Part shown: positions 33,301 to 41,672 of the stretch, in pieces
Position numbering within the stretch: position 1 is the stretch's first letter
Layout: every line of letters begins with the position of its first letter
Assembly (NCBI GenBank): GCA_949077035.1
Contig: CARUPR010000008.1
Location: forward strand, 9,795 to 73,794
Source of the DNA: an uncultured Eubacteriales bacterium
GTDB taxonomy: Bacteria > Bacillota > Clostridia > Christensenellales > UBA1242
Direction: 5' to 3'
Length of the DNA: 64,000 nt
Program-made: the position numbers and the translations under genes
The notes under the pieces: generated by a model
Databases searched by the model: none
The model's input: the letters and a program-made list of their open reading frames with translations, nothing else
Told to the model about the DNA's origin: nothing

Positions 33301-33330
33301 TTAACATTTTTGTTTGATTTTTCATATATC
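33301..33330 (+). promoter_or_regulatory. Possible leaderless promoter
   Basis: TTAACA (33301-33306), an 18-bp spacer and TATATC (33325-33330) would start transcription at about the ATG at 33336. No ribosome site is visible before the gene. Confidence 0.4.
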
Positions 33331-33335
33331 TAAAT

Positions 33336-33818
33336 ATGGCTGCTGAATATAACAGAAAATTAGCGGTGGAATACGCAAGAAAATGGGCGCTTAGTGCAAA
33401 TCCAAAGTTCTATCATTTTGGTGGGATAGGTGGAGATTGCACCAATTTTATCTCTCAGTGTTTATTGGCTGGAGGGGGCGTGATGAATTATGACCCTATC
33501 AATGGCTGGTTTTACAACAGCGTTGCCAGTCGCTCGCCAAGTTGGACGGGTGTTGGTCAGCTTATGACCTTTCTTCTTAGAAATAGGCAGACTAAGGGAC
33601 CTTATGGCAAAATTGTAAGCCTCAATGATATTGAAGAAGGTGATATAATTCAGCTTCGCCAAAATCCCACACATTTTAATCACAGCGTGATTGTGACAAA
33701 GATTTTGGGAAGAAAAATTTTTGTTTGCGCCCATACAAATGATGCAAAAGATAAACCTCTTGATGAATACTTTTTTTTAGAAGCAATGCCTATTCATATA
33801 ATAGGAATAAAAAATTGA
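33336..33818 (+). CDS. Amidase_6-type (CHAP-like) protein
   Basis: The 160-residue protein matches the putative amidase domain Amidase_6: YNRKLAVEYARKWALSANPKF, GGDCTNFISQCLLAGG with the nucleophile cysteine, the GWFYNSVASRSPSW block and a HFNHSVIVTK histidine. Family members are cysteine peptidase-fold enzymes, often cell-wall related. There is no signal peptide, so either it acts inside the cell or mother cell, or export is by another route. The absence of a ribosome site and the adjacent -10 box suggest a leaderless transcript. Confidence 0.8.
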   Translation: MAAEYNRKLAVEYARKWALSANPKFYHFGGIGGDCTNFISQCLLAGGGVMNYDPINGWFYNSVASRSPSWTGVGQLMTFLLRNRQTKGPYGKIVSLNDIEEGDIIQLRQNPTHFNHSVIVTKILGRKIFVCAHTNDAKDKPLDEYFFLEAMPIHIIGIKN

Positions 33819-33847
33819 TTGACAAACAAAAGATTTTATGATAAAAT
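33819..33847 (+). promoter_or_regulatory. Promoter of a small membrane protein gene
   Basis: TTGACA (33819-33824), a 17-bp spacer and TAAAAT (33842-33847). Confidence 0.7.
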
Positions 33848-33876
33848 ATATTATATAAATTAAAGAGGAGAAGATT

Positions 33877-34110
33877 ATGAAAGATATCATTGTTGCTATG
33901 GAAAAATTGCCTCTTTGGGCAAAAGTTGTTCTTGCACTTCCAATGCTTGATATTATCTGGGTGGTTTACAGAATTATTAGGTCACTTGATAAGAAAAGTT
34001 ATTTTGGTGTCATCCTTGCAGTTATCTTGATTATTATTGGAATACCTTTCTTATGGCTTATTGACATAATTTGTATTCTTTTAAATGGTCATGTTTTCTG
34101 GATTGATTAA
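33877..34110 (+). CDS. Small two-helix membrane protein, 77 aa
   Basis: The protein has two predicted membrane helices (about residues 15-35 and 42-68) linked by a basic loop, RIIRSLDKKSYFG. The sequence resembles small phospholipase-D-nuclease N-terminal-like membrane proteins only loosely; no function is claimed. AGAGGAG precedes the ATG, and the promoter and terminator make it monocistronic. Confidence 0.7.
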   Translation: MKDIIVAMEKLPLWAKVVLALPMLDIIWVVYRIIRSLDKKSYFGVILAVILIIIGIPFLWLIDIICILLNGHVFWID

Positions 34111-34123
34111 TTTAAGTGACATA

Positions 34124-34158
34124 AAAAAAGGCTTAATATATTTAAGTCTTTTTTTTAA
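34124..34158. terminator. Bidirectional terminator
   Basis: AAAAAAAGGCTTAA pairs with TTAAGTCTTTTTTTT across a short loop. It lies between the convergent genes ending at 34110 and 34292. Confidence 0.7.
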
Positions 34159-34291
34159 TTTATATTTCAATCTTTTTCTAATTTATTATTTCAATCTTTT
34201 TGTTGTTTTATAAATTTCAACCTTCGTTTTTTAATTTCTCATTTTTTTAATTTCAATTTTTATTTTTATTTTTTATTATTTGCTATTCTTA

Positions 34292-34960
34292 TTAATAAGA
34301 GAAGTTTGAGGTTGTGCCAATGTTTATCGTTTTAAAGTCATTTTCATTCACTTCAACCAGTGATATGATATAACCGAATGTATTTGCCTGATAGCCGCCA
34401 TAAATTTTTTGATAAATTTCAAGATAATATCTGTCGAGAGCGATGTTATAATAGGGCATAATTGAATTGACACTGCTTATATAAAGCTGACAATCTTCCT
34501 TGTTTTGGCAGCCTGAGTTTGAGCTATCTAAGAATATCCGCTTGCCTTCATAATCAATTTCAATAATATCATTTTCGATATATGAGGCTTTGATAGAGGG
34601 GTTAAAATCTTCGCTATTGAATATTGAAAGAGCTTTTTCGCCTTTAAAGGAAAAGATTTGATAAAAGCTGTATCCTCCGCTTCCTCCACTTTCTACACTA
34701 TAAAGGATTTGTTCAAGTCCATTATCGGCAAAGTTTGCAATGAAAATTTGTGGATTATAACCTATATTGACTGCAGGCTCGACAATTATTTCATTTTCTT
34801 CGCCCTTGACTTTTATCTCAATATTTTCACGATAAAGTTTGCCCTCACTGCAAAGGCTGACATGATTAAATTTATCACTTTCGATAAGCCTGCCTACTTT
34901 ATATTCGCAAAGAGGCGATGAAAGGGAAAGGCAGGCTAAAATTACTGGTAAAATTTTCAT
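34292..34960 (-). CDS. Secreted hypothetical protein, 222 aa
   Basis: A short N-terminal hydrophobic stretch (ILPVILACLSLSSPLC) looks like a signal peptide, possibly cleaved near the first cysteines. The middle part (NPQIFIANFADNGLEQILYSVESGG, then SGGYSFYQIFSFKGEK) resembles VCBS-like propeller blades of extracellular proteins. Four cysteines may pair outside the cell. No good ribosome site is seen, so the start is less certain. Confidence 0.6.
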   Translation of the reverse strand: MKILPVILACLSLSSPLCEYKVGRLIESDKFNHVSLCSEGKLYRENIEIKVKGEENEIIVEPAVNIGYNPQIFIANFADNGLEQILYSVESGGSGGYSFYQIFSFKGEKALSIFNSEDFNPSIKASYIENDIIEIDYEGKRIFLDSSNSGCQNKEDCQLYISSVNSIMPYYNIALDRYYLEIYQKIYGGYQANTFGYIISLVEVNENDFKTINIGTTSNFSY

Positions 34961-35126
34961 ATAATTATTATGGGTATAAAAAATGAAAATATGTATATTG
35001 AAATAAATCTATTTTTAAGTTTTATTTAATTTTATTTGTTTTATTTATTTTTGTTTTGCAAATAATAGATATTATGATAATATATATTTATCATTTAATA
35101 GCCTACTTGAATTGATTGAGGTGATT

Positions 35127-35696
35127 ATGATTGAGATTAAAGATAAAAAAGATAGTATTGTTAAGATGAAGGAAATGAGATTAAACTATTTTCCTCTTGA
35201 TGTCTTTCAGGTTTCTGATGAAAACGGGATTGAAAATTTTATTAATACCTTTCCGGCAGATGAATATGTGCTCAGAAGTGCAAATAAGGCAAAGGGAGAT
35301 TTCTTTTTTGTAAAAACTTTTGAGCAGGTAAAAGAGAAATTAAAGTTTTTTGAAGATGATGTGACAATAAGTGTTTCTTACAATCCTTATAAAGAGGACA
35401 TTGTTTTGGTTGGTGATATTATTGTTCATAAAGATTTTTATTCGCAAACTGTTGATATTACCGCAAGAGATGATATTGAAGCGACTCACAGAAATATTTA
35501 TGAAAATCCAAAATATAATCTTCACACTTCCATTGAAGATGATAAATTATGGAAGATTCCGGGTATATCAAAGATTATGAGATATATTACTGATAATGAA
35601 CTTTATAATGTCATAATTGAGTTTTCTGTTTATGATTGCAAGATTGGCGTCAACAAAGATAATGTTGTGATAAGCGAGCTGAGAACGGGGTATTGA
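35127..35696 (+). CDS. Hypothetical protein, 189 aa
   Basis: The ATG at 35127 follows GAGGTG by a short gap; an upstream in-frame TTG at 35112 is less likely. The protein is a soluble mixed alpha/beta chain with MRLNYFPLDVFQVSDENG, EYVLRSANKAKGDFFFVK and a C-terminal YNVIIEFSVYD. No signal peptide, membrane helix or recognised family. Confidence 0.65.
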   Translation: MIEIKDKKDSIVKMKEMRLNYFPLDVFQVSDENGIENFINTFPADEYVLRSANKAKGDFFFVKTFEQVKEKLKFFEDDVTISVSYNPYKEDIVLVGDIIVHKDFYSQTVDITARDDIEATHRNIYENPKYNLHTSIEDDKLWKIPGISKIMRYITDNELYNVIIEFSVYDCKIGVNKDNVVISELRTGY

Positions 35697-35751
35697 TAAA
35701 GTTTGAAAAAACTTAAGAGAATTTTATAAATCATTGAATATTCAGTTTTAC

Positions 35752-35780
35752 TTGACTTAATATCATATTTTTTATAAAAT
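35752..35780 (+). promoter_or_regulatory. Promoter of the acidic zinc-ribbon gene
   Basis: TTGACT (35752-35757), a 17-bp spacer and TAAAAT (35775-35780) lie just before the AAAGGAGG ribosome site. Confidence 0.6.
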
Positions 35781-35803
35781 AGTTGAAAAGGAGGATGTTT
35801 GAC

Positions 35804-36340
35804 ATGGATGAAGATTATGACGATTATGATGACGATGGTGGCTTCAATGACGATGACCAAGATGATAGTTTTAATGATGAAGACAATTCAGCCAGTGAAG
35901 ATAATGAGCATCCTTATGGCAGTGACCCAGAAGATGAAAATGAAGACAAGGGAGACTCTGCTGGCAATGATGAGGAAAAATCTGGCATAAAAGGGATGAT
36001 TGCCGGTTTAAGAAAAAAACCAAATTTAAAGAAAATGAAAGCAGTTGCTTCTGCAAATGATTTTGGGCCTCACATTCCTGCCTTTCCTTGCCCTGGTTGT
36101 AAACAAGCAAGCCTTTTTTCTGACAAGATTATCCCAACAGGCGTAAGGGCGACAGTATCAATTGCAAAAGCCTGTATTGGGGTTTTCTCTGCCGAAAAAG
36201 ATTTAAATATTTTGCGCTTTGTTTGCTTAAATAGTAAGTGCAAACATTTCTGGCCAAGGACTGGTGACAAGTTTATGATGAATGTGGCAAATCCTGGAAA
36301 ACTTGTTTTGAAAAAAAATCCATTTCATGTAAATAAATAG
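35804..36340 (+). CDS. Acidic protein with C-terminal zinc ribbon, 178 aa
   Basis: The start at 35804 gives a 10-base gap to AAAGGAGG (35787-35794). The N-terminal 60 residues are extremely acidic (runs of Asp and Glu). The C-terminal part has CPGC (residues about 97-100) and CLNSKC (about 142-147), likely a zinc ribbon. The acidic tail could mimic nucleic acid or bind basic partners; that is inference. Family unknown. A terminator follows. Confidence 0.65.
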   Translation: MDEDYDDYDDDGGFNDDDQDDSFNDEDNSASEDNEHPYGSDPEDENEDKGDSAGNDEEKSGIKGMIAGLRKKPNLKKMKAVASANDFGPHIPAFPCPGCKQASLFSDKIIPTGVRATVSIAKACIGVFSAEKDLNILRFVCLNSKCKHFWPRTGDKFMMNVANPGKLVLKKNPFHVNK

Positions 36341-36368
36341 TTTTTTTATAAAATACTGCAAAATTTGA

Positions 36369-36401
36369 AAAAAAAGACGCATAAAAATTGTGTCTTTTTT
36401 A
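36369..36401 (+). terminator. Intrinsic terminator
   Basis: AAAAAGACGCA (36371-36381) pairs with TGTGTCTTTTT (36389-36399), including one G-U pair. Confidence 0.7.
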
Positions 36402-36529
36402 TTTTTTAGTTATTTTTATTTTACAATCGCTTAAGCACCTTAAAATAGGGCGAAAGAGAGGTTTTTTATCTTTAATTTTATTTATTTTTCTGTTGCTTAA
36501 TATTTATATCGTGTTTTAACCCTATTTTA

Positions 36530-36603
36530 TTGACAAATTTGATTAAATTTCTTATATTTTTTATATACAAATAATTGCAATTTGATTTTGTATGTGATAA
36601 AAT
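36530..36603 (+). promoter_or_regulatory. Tandem promoters of the glycosyltransferase-degV operon
   Basis: The first is TTGACA (36530-36535), 17 bp, TATATT (36553-36558). The second is TTGCAA (36575-36580), 17 bp, TAAAAT (36598-36603). The rest of the roughly 320-bp gap between 36341 and 36660 holds only the preceding terminator. Confidence 0.6.
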
Positions 36604-36660
36604 ATTTCCGTTCATAGATGGCTAATTTAATAATTAGTTTAATTTAAAAAAAGGATTTTT

Positions 36661-37950
36661 ATGAAAAAAAAGGTTTTGATTTTTACAGTTACTGCTGGCA
36701 ATGCTCATAATGCTTGTGCTTGCGGTATGGAAAAGAAACTGTTAAGTATAGATGATGAAGTTGAGGTTAAAGTAGTTGACCTTTTGCATAGCTATTCAAA
36801 CTGGCTGTATGCTTGGTTGGCAGATGGCGGTTATAACTGGGCGGTGAGTAGGGCAACATGGTCTTATGATAGATTTTATAATATGTATAAGAGGATTAAG
36901 CCTATTCATAGATATACCTGTGCTGCACAGGGGACATCACTTTCCACTGTTGATGGGGTTATGAAAGAGATTTTAGAGTTTGAACCTGATGTAATATATT
37001 GCACACATTTTTATCCGGCTATTGCGATTACAGACTTAAGGCTTGTCTATGATTTGCCTTGTAAGGTGATTGTTTCCAATCTTGACTATGTCAATTCTCC
37101 TTTCTGGGAGGCTGCGATTGGTGTTGATTATTTTGCTATTCCAAATGAAGACTTTATTGAGGAGTGTGTTGAAGAAGGGTTTTCTGTCCAACAACTTCTC
37201 CCAATGGGGCTGCCTGTTGATGAACATTCGCTTGAACTGGTTGAAAAAATCGATGCAAGAAGACAGCTTGGGCTTGATGAAAGCCTTCCAACAATCATGG
37301 TTATGTTTGGTGGTGGAAGTTGGAGCGGCGGCTTTAAAATCTTTAATGATTTGATTAAGGTTGTGGGAAAGCGACGCGTGCAAATCATTATGATAAATGG
37401 TCACGATAAAAAAAGTTTTAAGAAAATTGAAAAAATGAACTTTGAAGACAATATCAAAGTTGTCAATGTTGGCTTCACCGATAAAATATTTTTATATATG
37501 TCCGCCTCAGATTTTATTTTAAACAAATGCGGTGGCGCTTCGATAACTGAAGCTCTTAATAAAGGTCTGCCAATGCTTGTGACAACAAAGATTCCGGCAC
37601 AAGAAAAATATAATTTGAAGTATATTCAAGAAAAAGGCGTTTCACTTGCCTTTCATAATAAGAAAGAACTAGAAAAGCATATTGTAACATTGCTTGACGA
37701 TAAAGATAAGCTGAATGACATGGTTGAAAAGACTAAAGAATTTAGAAAAAATGCGATTGGCGATTTATCAAGATTTATTTTGTCACAACCAAAAGCTGAT
37801 TATACAGAGCTTAAAAATTGCAATATAGACCTTTCTAAGATAAAAAAGATTGTCAGAAAATATGTCAGATTTGCCAATAAAAAAGAACTTAAAAAAGCAA
37901 AGAAAACAAAGCAAATGAAAAAAATGGAAAAATTGGGAGAGATAAAATGA
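36661..37950 (+). CDS. Diacylglycerol glycosyltransferase (MGDG synthase/UgtP family)
   Basis: The 429-residue protein has the GT28 layout of processive glycolipid synthases. The N-terminal MGDG-synthase part has FTVTAGNAHNACACGMEK and DVIYCTHFYPA, and the C-terminal nucleotide-sugar part has VMFGGGSWSGG and FILNKCGGASITEAL with PAQEKYN. Such enzymes transfer glucose or galactose to diacylglycerol at the inner membrane face, for lipoteichoic acid anchors or glycolipids. A Lys-rich C-terminal tail of about 35 residues may aid membrane binding. The stop overlaps degV by four bases. Confidence 0.85.
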   Translation: MKKKVLIFTVTAGNAHNACACGMEKKLLSIDDEVEVKVVDLLHSYSNWLYAWLADGGYNWAVSRATWSYDRFYNMYKRIKPIHRYTCAAQGTSLSTVDGVMKEILEFEPDVIYCTHFYPAIAITDLRLVYDLPCKVIVSNLDYVNSPFWEAAIGVDYFAIPNEDFIEECVEEGFSVQQLLPMGLPVDEHSLELVEKIDARRQLGLDESLPTIMVMFGGGSWSGGFKIFNDLIKVVGKRRVQIIMINGHDKKSFKKIEKMNFEDNIKVVNVGFTDKIFLYMSASDFILNKCGGASITEALNKGLPMLVTTKIPAQEKYNLKYIQEKGVSLAFHNKKELEKHIVTLLDDKDKLNDMVEKTKEFRKNAIGDLSRFILSQPKADYTELKNCNIDLSKIKKIVRKYVRFANKKELKKAKKTKQMKKMEKLGEIK

Positions 37951-38816
37951 AGATAGCGGTAGTTACAGATAGTAATTCAGGTATTTCACAAAAAGAAGCA
38001 AAAGAGATTGGGAATTTAAGGGTTTTGCCTATGCCATTTGCAATTGATGGTGAAGAATTTTTTGAAGATATCAATCTTTCGCAACAAGAGTTTTATGTTA
38101 AGCTGCTTGATGAAGAGGCAAATATCTCTACATCTCAACCTGCAATAGGAATGATAACAATATTATGGGAAGAACTTTTGACAGAGTATGATGAAATAAT
38201 CCACATCCCAATGTCAAGCGGGCTTAGTATGTCCTGCGAAACTGCAACTAATTTTGCAAAAGAGTATAATGGCAGAGTTCACGTGATAAACAATAGGCGT
38301 ATTTCTGTCACACAAAAGCAATCGGTTTATGATGCATTAAAACTTGCTAAAGAGGGCAGAAGTGGATGTGAAATAGCAGAAATTCTGCACAAAACTTCAA
38401 TGGATGCCAGCATTTATATTATGGTAAGCACCCTTAAATATCTTAAAAAGGGCGGAAGAGTTACGCCAGCCGCTGCTGCAATTGGCACTCTTTTGAAGAT
38501 AAAGCCAGTCTTGCAGATTCAGGGTGGCAAACTTGACCAATTTGCAAAGGTTATGAATGAAAAGGTGGCACGTCAAAAGATGATTGAGGCAGTCAAAAAT
38601 GATTTAAATAATCGTTTTAAAACTCTTTACAATAATGGCGAGATGAAATTGGCTGTCGCATATACAAATTGTGAAGATAAGGCAAAATCATTCATGGAAG
38701 AGATAAAATTGCAAATCCCTGATGTTGAAATCATAGCTGTTGACCCACTTTCACTCAGTGTTTCTTGTCATATAGGAAGCGGCGCATTGGCAATTGCTTG
38801 TGTGAGAGCTTTATAA
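37947..38816 (+). CDS. DegV family fatty-acid-binding protein
   Basis: The 289-residue protein starts MKIAVVTDSNSGISQKEA and has TSQPAIGM, HIPMSSGLSMSCETA and LKKGGRVTPAAAAIGTLLKIKPVLQI, all typical of DegV proteins, which hold a fatty acid (FakB-like) for phosphorylation by a fatty-acid kinase. A lipid role fits its translational coupling (ATGA overlap) to the glycolipid glycosyltransferase. No fakA is visible in the window. Confidence 0.92.
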   Translation: MKIAVVTDSNSGISQKEAKEIGNLRVLPMPFAIDGEEFFEDINLSQQEFYVKLLDEEANISTSQPAIGMITILWEELLTEYDEIIHIPMSSGLSMSCETATNFAKEYNGRVHVINNRRISVTQKQSVYDALKLAKEGRSGCEIAEILHKTSMDASIYIMVSTLKYLKKGGRVTPAAAAIGTLLKIKPVLQIQGGKLDQFAKVMNEKVARQKMIEAVKNDLNNRFKTLYNNGEMKLAVAYTNCEDKAKSFMEEIKLQIPDVEIIAVDPLSLSVSCHIGSGALAIACVRAL

Positions 38817-38852
38817 TAATAATTTTAAGAAAAATAGGATAAAGAGGTTAAG

Positions 38853-39674
38853 GTGAACAAACTTAAAGGAAAAATTGCGATAATAACTGGTGCAAGTCGA
38901 GGGATTGGCTTGTCAATAGCACAAGTTTTACATAATGAAGGTGTAAAAGTTTATGATATTTCAAAATCTTTAACACATCATGACTTTATTGCAAAAGGTT
39001 TTCAGGCAGATATAAATGACTATCAAAAGGTGAAGGAAATTTTTGAAGAGATATTTGCTATTGAAGGCAAAATTGACATATTTGTCAATAATGCGGGTTT
39101 TGGAATTGCAGGAGCGATTGAATATGCAAATCCAGAAAATATATACAAACAAATTGATACCAATCTTGCAGCATATATTGTGCTATCTTCTATTGCAATA
39201 AAATATCTGAAAAAGTCTGGCGGAAATATCATCAATATTTCTTCTGTTGGTGGAATAATTCCGCTTCCTTATCAAGCCACTTACAGTGCAACAAAGGCAG
39301 GAATTGAAATTTTTTCAAGGGCGCTTGCAAATGAAGTTAAACAATATAAAATTCATGTTACTGCAATTTTGCCGGGTGATACAAAGACAGGTTTTACAGC
39401 TTCGCGTGTAATTGACAATGAAGTTGAAGATAAAACTCAGCAAGAAAGTATAAGACTTTCTATTGCCAAGGTAGAAAAAGACGAGCAAAAGGGGATGAGC
39501 CCTGAAAGTGTTGCAAAAGTTGTGAAAAAAGTTTTGAAAAAGAAACATCCACCTCTCAGAGCGACAGTTGGATTTGCCTATAAATTGGTTGCTGTTTTGC
39601 CAAGATTGCTTACACTTAAAACTATCAATTTTATAGTAAGAAAAATGTATTGCAAAAACAAAAAAACAAAATAA
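38853..39674 (+). CDS. Short-chain dehydrogenase/reductase
   Basis: The 273-residue protein has the classical SDR motifs: cofactor loop TGASRGIG, NNAG, a SSVGG serine and catalytic YSATK (Y about 150, K four residues on). It reduces or oxidises an unknown carbonyl or alcohol with NAD(P). The C-terminus is hydrophobic and basic, suggesting membrane proximity. The start is GTG at 38853 after AGAGGTTAAG. It may be co-transcribed with degV. Confidence 0.9.
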   Translation: MNKLKGKIAIITGASRGIGLSIAQVLHNEGVKVYDISKSLTHHDFIAKGFQADINDYQKVKEIFEEIFAIEGKIDIFVNNAGFGIAGAIEYANPENIYKQIDTNLAAYIVLSSIAIKYLKKSGGNIINISSVGGIIPLPYQATYSATKAGIEIFSRALANEVKQYKIHVTAILPGDTKTGFTASRVIDNEVEDKTQQESIRLSIAKVEKDEQKGMSPESVAKVVKKVLKKKHPPLRATVGFAYKLVAVLPRLLTLKTINFIVRKMYCKNKKTK

Positions 39675-39780
39675 ATTTAAAGTCTTTAAAAAAATTATTT
39701 ATATTAATAGAATAAATAGGTAAAAGAAAAATGCATTTTAAAATAGTAAAAACTTTTTAAGAAGTTTTAAGGAGAAACAA

Positions 39781-40356
39781 ATGGAAGAAGAAAAAATTTT
39801 ATACAAAAATTCTAGCAAAATGGATGATGAAGAAATCATAATTTTTCAAAATTATGCTTTAAAAAAGACACTTTTTATTTCATCAATAGTGTTTACTTTA
39901 ATTTTTATTGCGGTTGGAATTGGGACAAGCTTTTTTGATTTAACAATGGGGATTGTTTTTATTGTTTGCGGGCTACTCGGTGGATTTGTCCTTTTGCCAT
40001 ATTTAATAAAAGAAAATGTTAAAAAGCAGAATAAGACTTCTCTTGGTGATAAAAGATATCTCAATACTTTTGAATTTTATGAAGATTATATTTTTGTTGA
40101 AAGTAAGGCATCAGCAAAAGATAAAAATGAATTTCAGCAGGTTGCAACGCAAAAGGTTTTATATAAAGATGTATTTAAGATTGTTGTGTATAGAGAATTT
40201 TTGTTTATCTTTTTAAATGCTCGTCAAAGTTTGATTTTAAATTTTAAAGGAATGACTTTTGGCACAGCAGGTGAGATGATTGAATTTTTAAAAACCAAAT
40301 CAATAAAGTTTGTGGATAAGTCAAACGAGAATACTCCTAAGCTTAGTGAGAAATAA
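39781..40356 (+). CDS. YcxB-like membrane protein
   Basis: The 191-residue protein has two adjacent membrane helices (about residues 30-50 and 55-78) and a C-terminal cytoplasmic domain with FYEDYIFVES, LYKDVFKIVVYREFLFIFL and ARQSLILNF, matching the YcxB-like fold of unknown function. AAGGAG lies before the ATG and a strong terminator follows. Confidence 0.7.
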   Translation: MEEEKILYKNSSKMDDEEIIIFQNYALKKTLFISSIVFTLIFIAVGIGTSFFDLTMGIVFIVCGLLGGFVLLPYLIKENVKKQNKTSLGDKRYLNTFEFYEDYIFVESKASAKDKNEFQQVATQKVLYKDVFKIVVYREFLFIFLNARQSLILNFKGMTFGTAGEMIEFLKTKSIKFVDKSNENTPKLSEK

Positions 40357-40373
40357 AATGTAATAAAAATATA

Positions 40374-40403
40374 AAAACTAGGTAAGTGATACCTAGTTTT
40401 TTT
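40374..40403 (+). terminator. Intrinsic terminator
   Basis: The 11-bp stem AAAACTAGGTA (40374-40384)/TACCTAGTTTT (40390-40400) is followed by T residues. Confidence 0.85.
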
Positions 40404-40528
40404 AAGGAAGCAAAACAAAGCGAGTAATAGAAATTTTATTGGGTTTTCTTATGTATTTCAGTATAATTTTAAGTCAGATTATTGCGGACAATTTCCGCTT
40501 TTTTTGTCAGTTTGAAAGCTTTTGATAT

Positions 40529-40795
40529 TTAAGCTTTTGCATCATTAAGTGCTTTTTGATAAGCTTCAATGATGATATTTTTAAGTTCTAAACGAGTTTC
40601 GGTATTGATTGGGTGTGCAATGTCGATATGTTCGCCTTCAGCAGTTTTTTTGTTTGGCATAGAAATAAACAATCCATCTTTTCCTTCAATGACTTTAATG
40701 TCATGCACAACAAAGCAACCATCGATTGTAATAGAAACAATACCTTTCAATTTTGTTTCGTCTTTTAATCTTACTCTAACATCTGTAATTTTCAC
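40529..40795 (-). CDS. spoVG: Septation/sporulation regulator SpoVG
   Basis: The 88-residue protein is a full SpoVG: MKITDVRVRLKDETKLKGIV, FVVHDIKVIEGKDGLFISMP, and HPINTETRLELKNII. SpoVG is a nucleic-acid-binding regulator that affects asymmetric septation and spore cortex in Bacillus. The start codon is GTG, preceded by GGAAGG. It is monocistronic on the minus strand between plus-strand operons. Confidence 0.95.
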   Translation of the reverse strand: MKITDVRVRLKDETKLKGIVSITIDGCFVVHDIKVIEGKDGLFISMPNKKTAEGEHIDIAHPINTETRLELKNIIIEAYQKALNDAKA

Positions 40796-40946
40796 TTAAG
40801 TTTACCTTCCTTCTTTCTAATTTTGGTTTTTATGAACCTATTTGTATTTTACTATTTTTTTCTCTTATTTCCAAACAATTTACGCATTTTTTACGATATT
40901 TTTAAATTTTTTTCAACAATTTCTTTTCTCTGTCATAAAAAAGGTT

Positions 40947-41672
40947 ATGATATACAATTATAATGGCAGTCATATTTATTTTAATTTTATTGACAGGGGC
41001 TCAAAGCGACCTGTGATTCTTTTGCATGGTTGGGGAAGAAGCGGTCAAGACTTTTGCGATGTGATTGAGCATATAAATGACAGGTCTATTCTCACTGTTG
41101 ATTTTCCGCCTTTTGGTCAGAGTGATAAAGATATTGTTGGCTGGAACATATATACATATGCTGGTATGGTCATGTCATTATGTGACCATTTAAAAATTGA
41201 TAGTGCTGATTTTATCGGCCATTCTTTTGGTGGCAGAATTGTGATAATTTTAGCTGCGGTCAAACGTTCACTTGTTCATTCGTGCATACTTGTTGATAGT
41301 GCCGGAATGAAGCCTCGCCATTCTATAAAATATCGATATCGGCAGATTAAATTGAAATTGGCAAAAAAACTTAAACTTAATTATCATCCAAAAGGTTCTG
41401 CCGATTATGAAGCATTGTCCCCCGAAATGAAAGGAACATTTAAAAGCATAGTAAACACACATCTTGAAGATTATGCAAAAAAAATGCCCATGAAAACCTT
41501 GCTCGTTTGGGGCGAAAACGATAATGAAACCCCTCTTTATATGGCTAAGAAATTGAATAAACTTATAAAAAATTCTAGTCTAAAAATTTTAAAGAATGGC
41601 GGACATTTTTCATTTTTTGATTGCAAGCTTGAGTTTTTTATGGCTTTAGATGAATTTTTCGAGGAGGAATAA
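40947..41672 (+). CDS. Alpha/beta-hydrolase
   Basis: The 241-residue product has VILLHGWGRSG (oxyanion HGWG), the nucleophile elbow GHSFGGR, a WGENDNETP aspartate and the NGGHFSF histidine, giving a complete catalytic triad. The substrate is unknown. The ATG at 40947 follows AAAAAAGG; the frame is open 35 codons further upstream, but that part is Phe-rich, AT-rich noncoding-like sequence. The stop abuts the murF start codon, so the two are coupled. Confidence 0.82.
   Translation: MIYNYNGSHIYFNFIDRGSKRPVILLHGWGRSGQDFCDVIEHINDRSILTVDFPPFGQSDKDIVGWNIYTYAGMVMSLCDHLKIDSADFIGHSFGGRIVIILAAVKRSLVHSCILVDSAGMKPRHSIKYRYRQIKLKLAKKLKLNYHPKGSADYEALSPEMKGTFKSIVNTHLEDYAKKMPMKTLLVWGENDNETPLYMAKKLNKLIKNSSLKILKNGGHFSFFDCKLEFFMALDEFFEEE

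Noticed and set aside
40842..40946. Upstream extension of the alpha/beta-hydrolase
   Set aside because: The extra 35 residues are Phe-rich, read from AT-rich intergenic DNA, and an AAGG site precedes the ATG at 40947.
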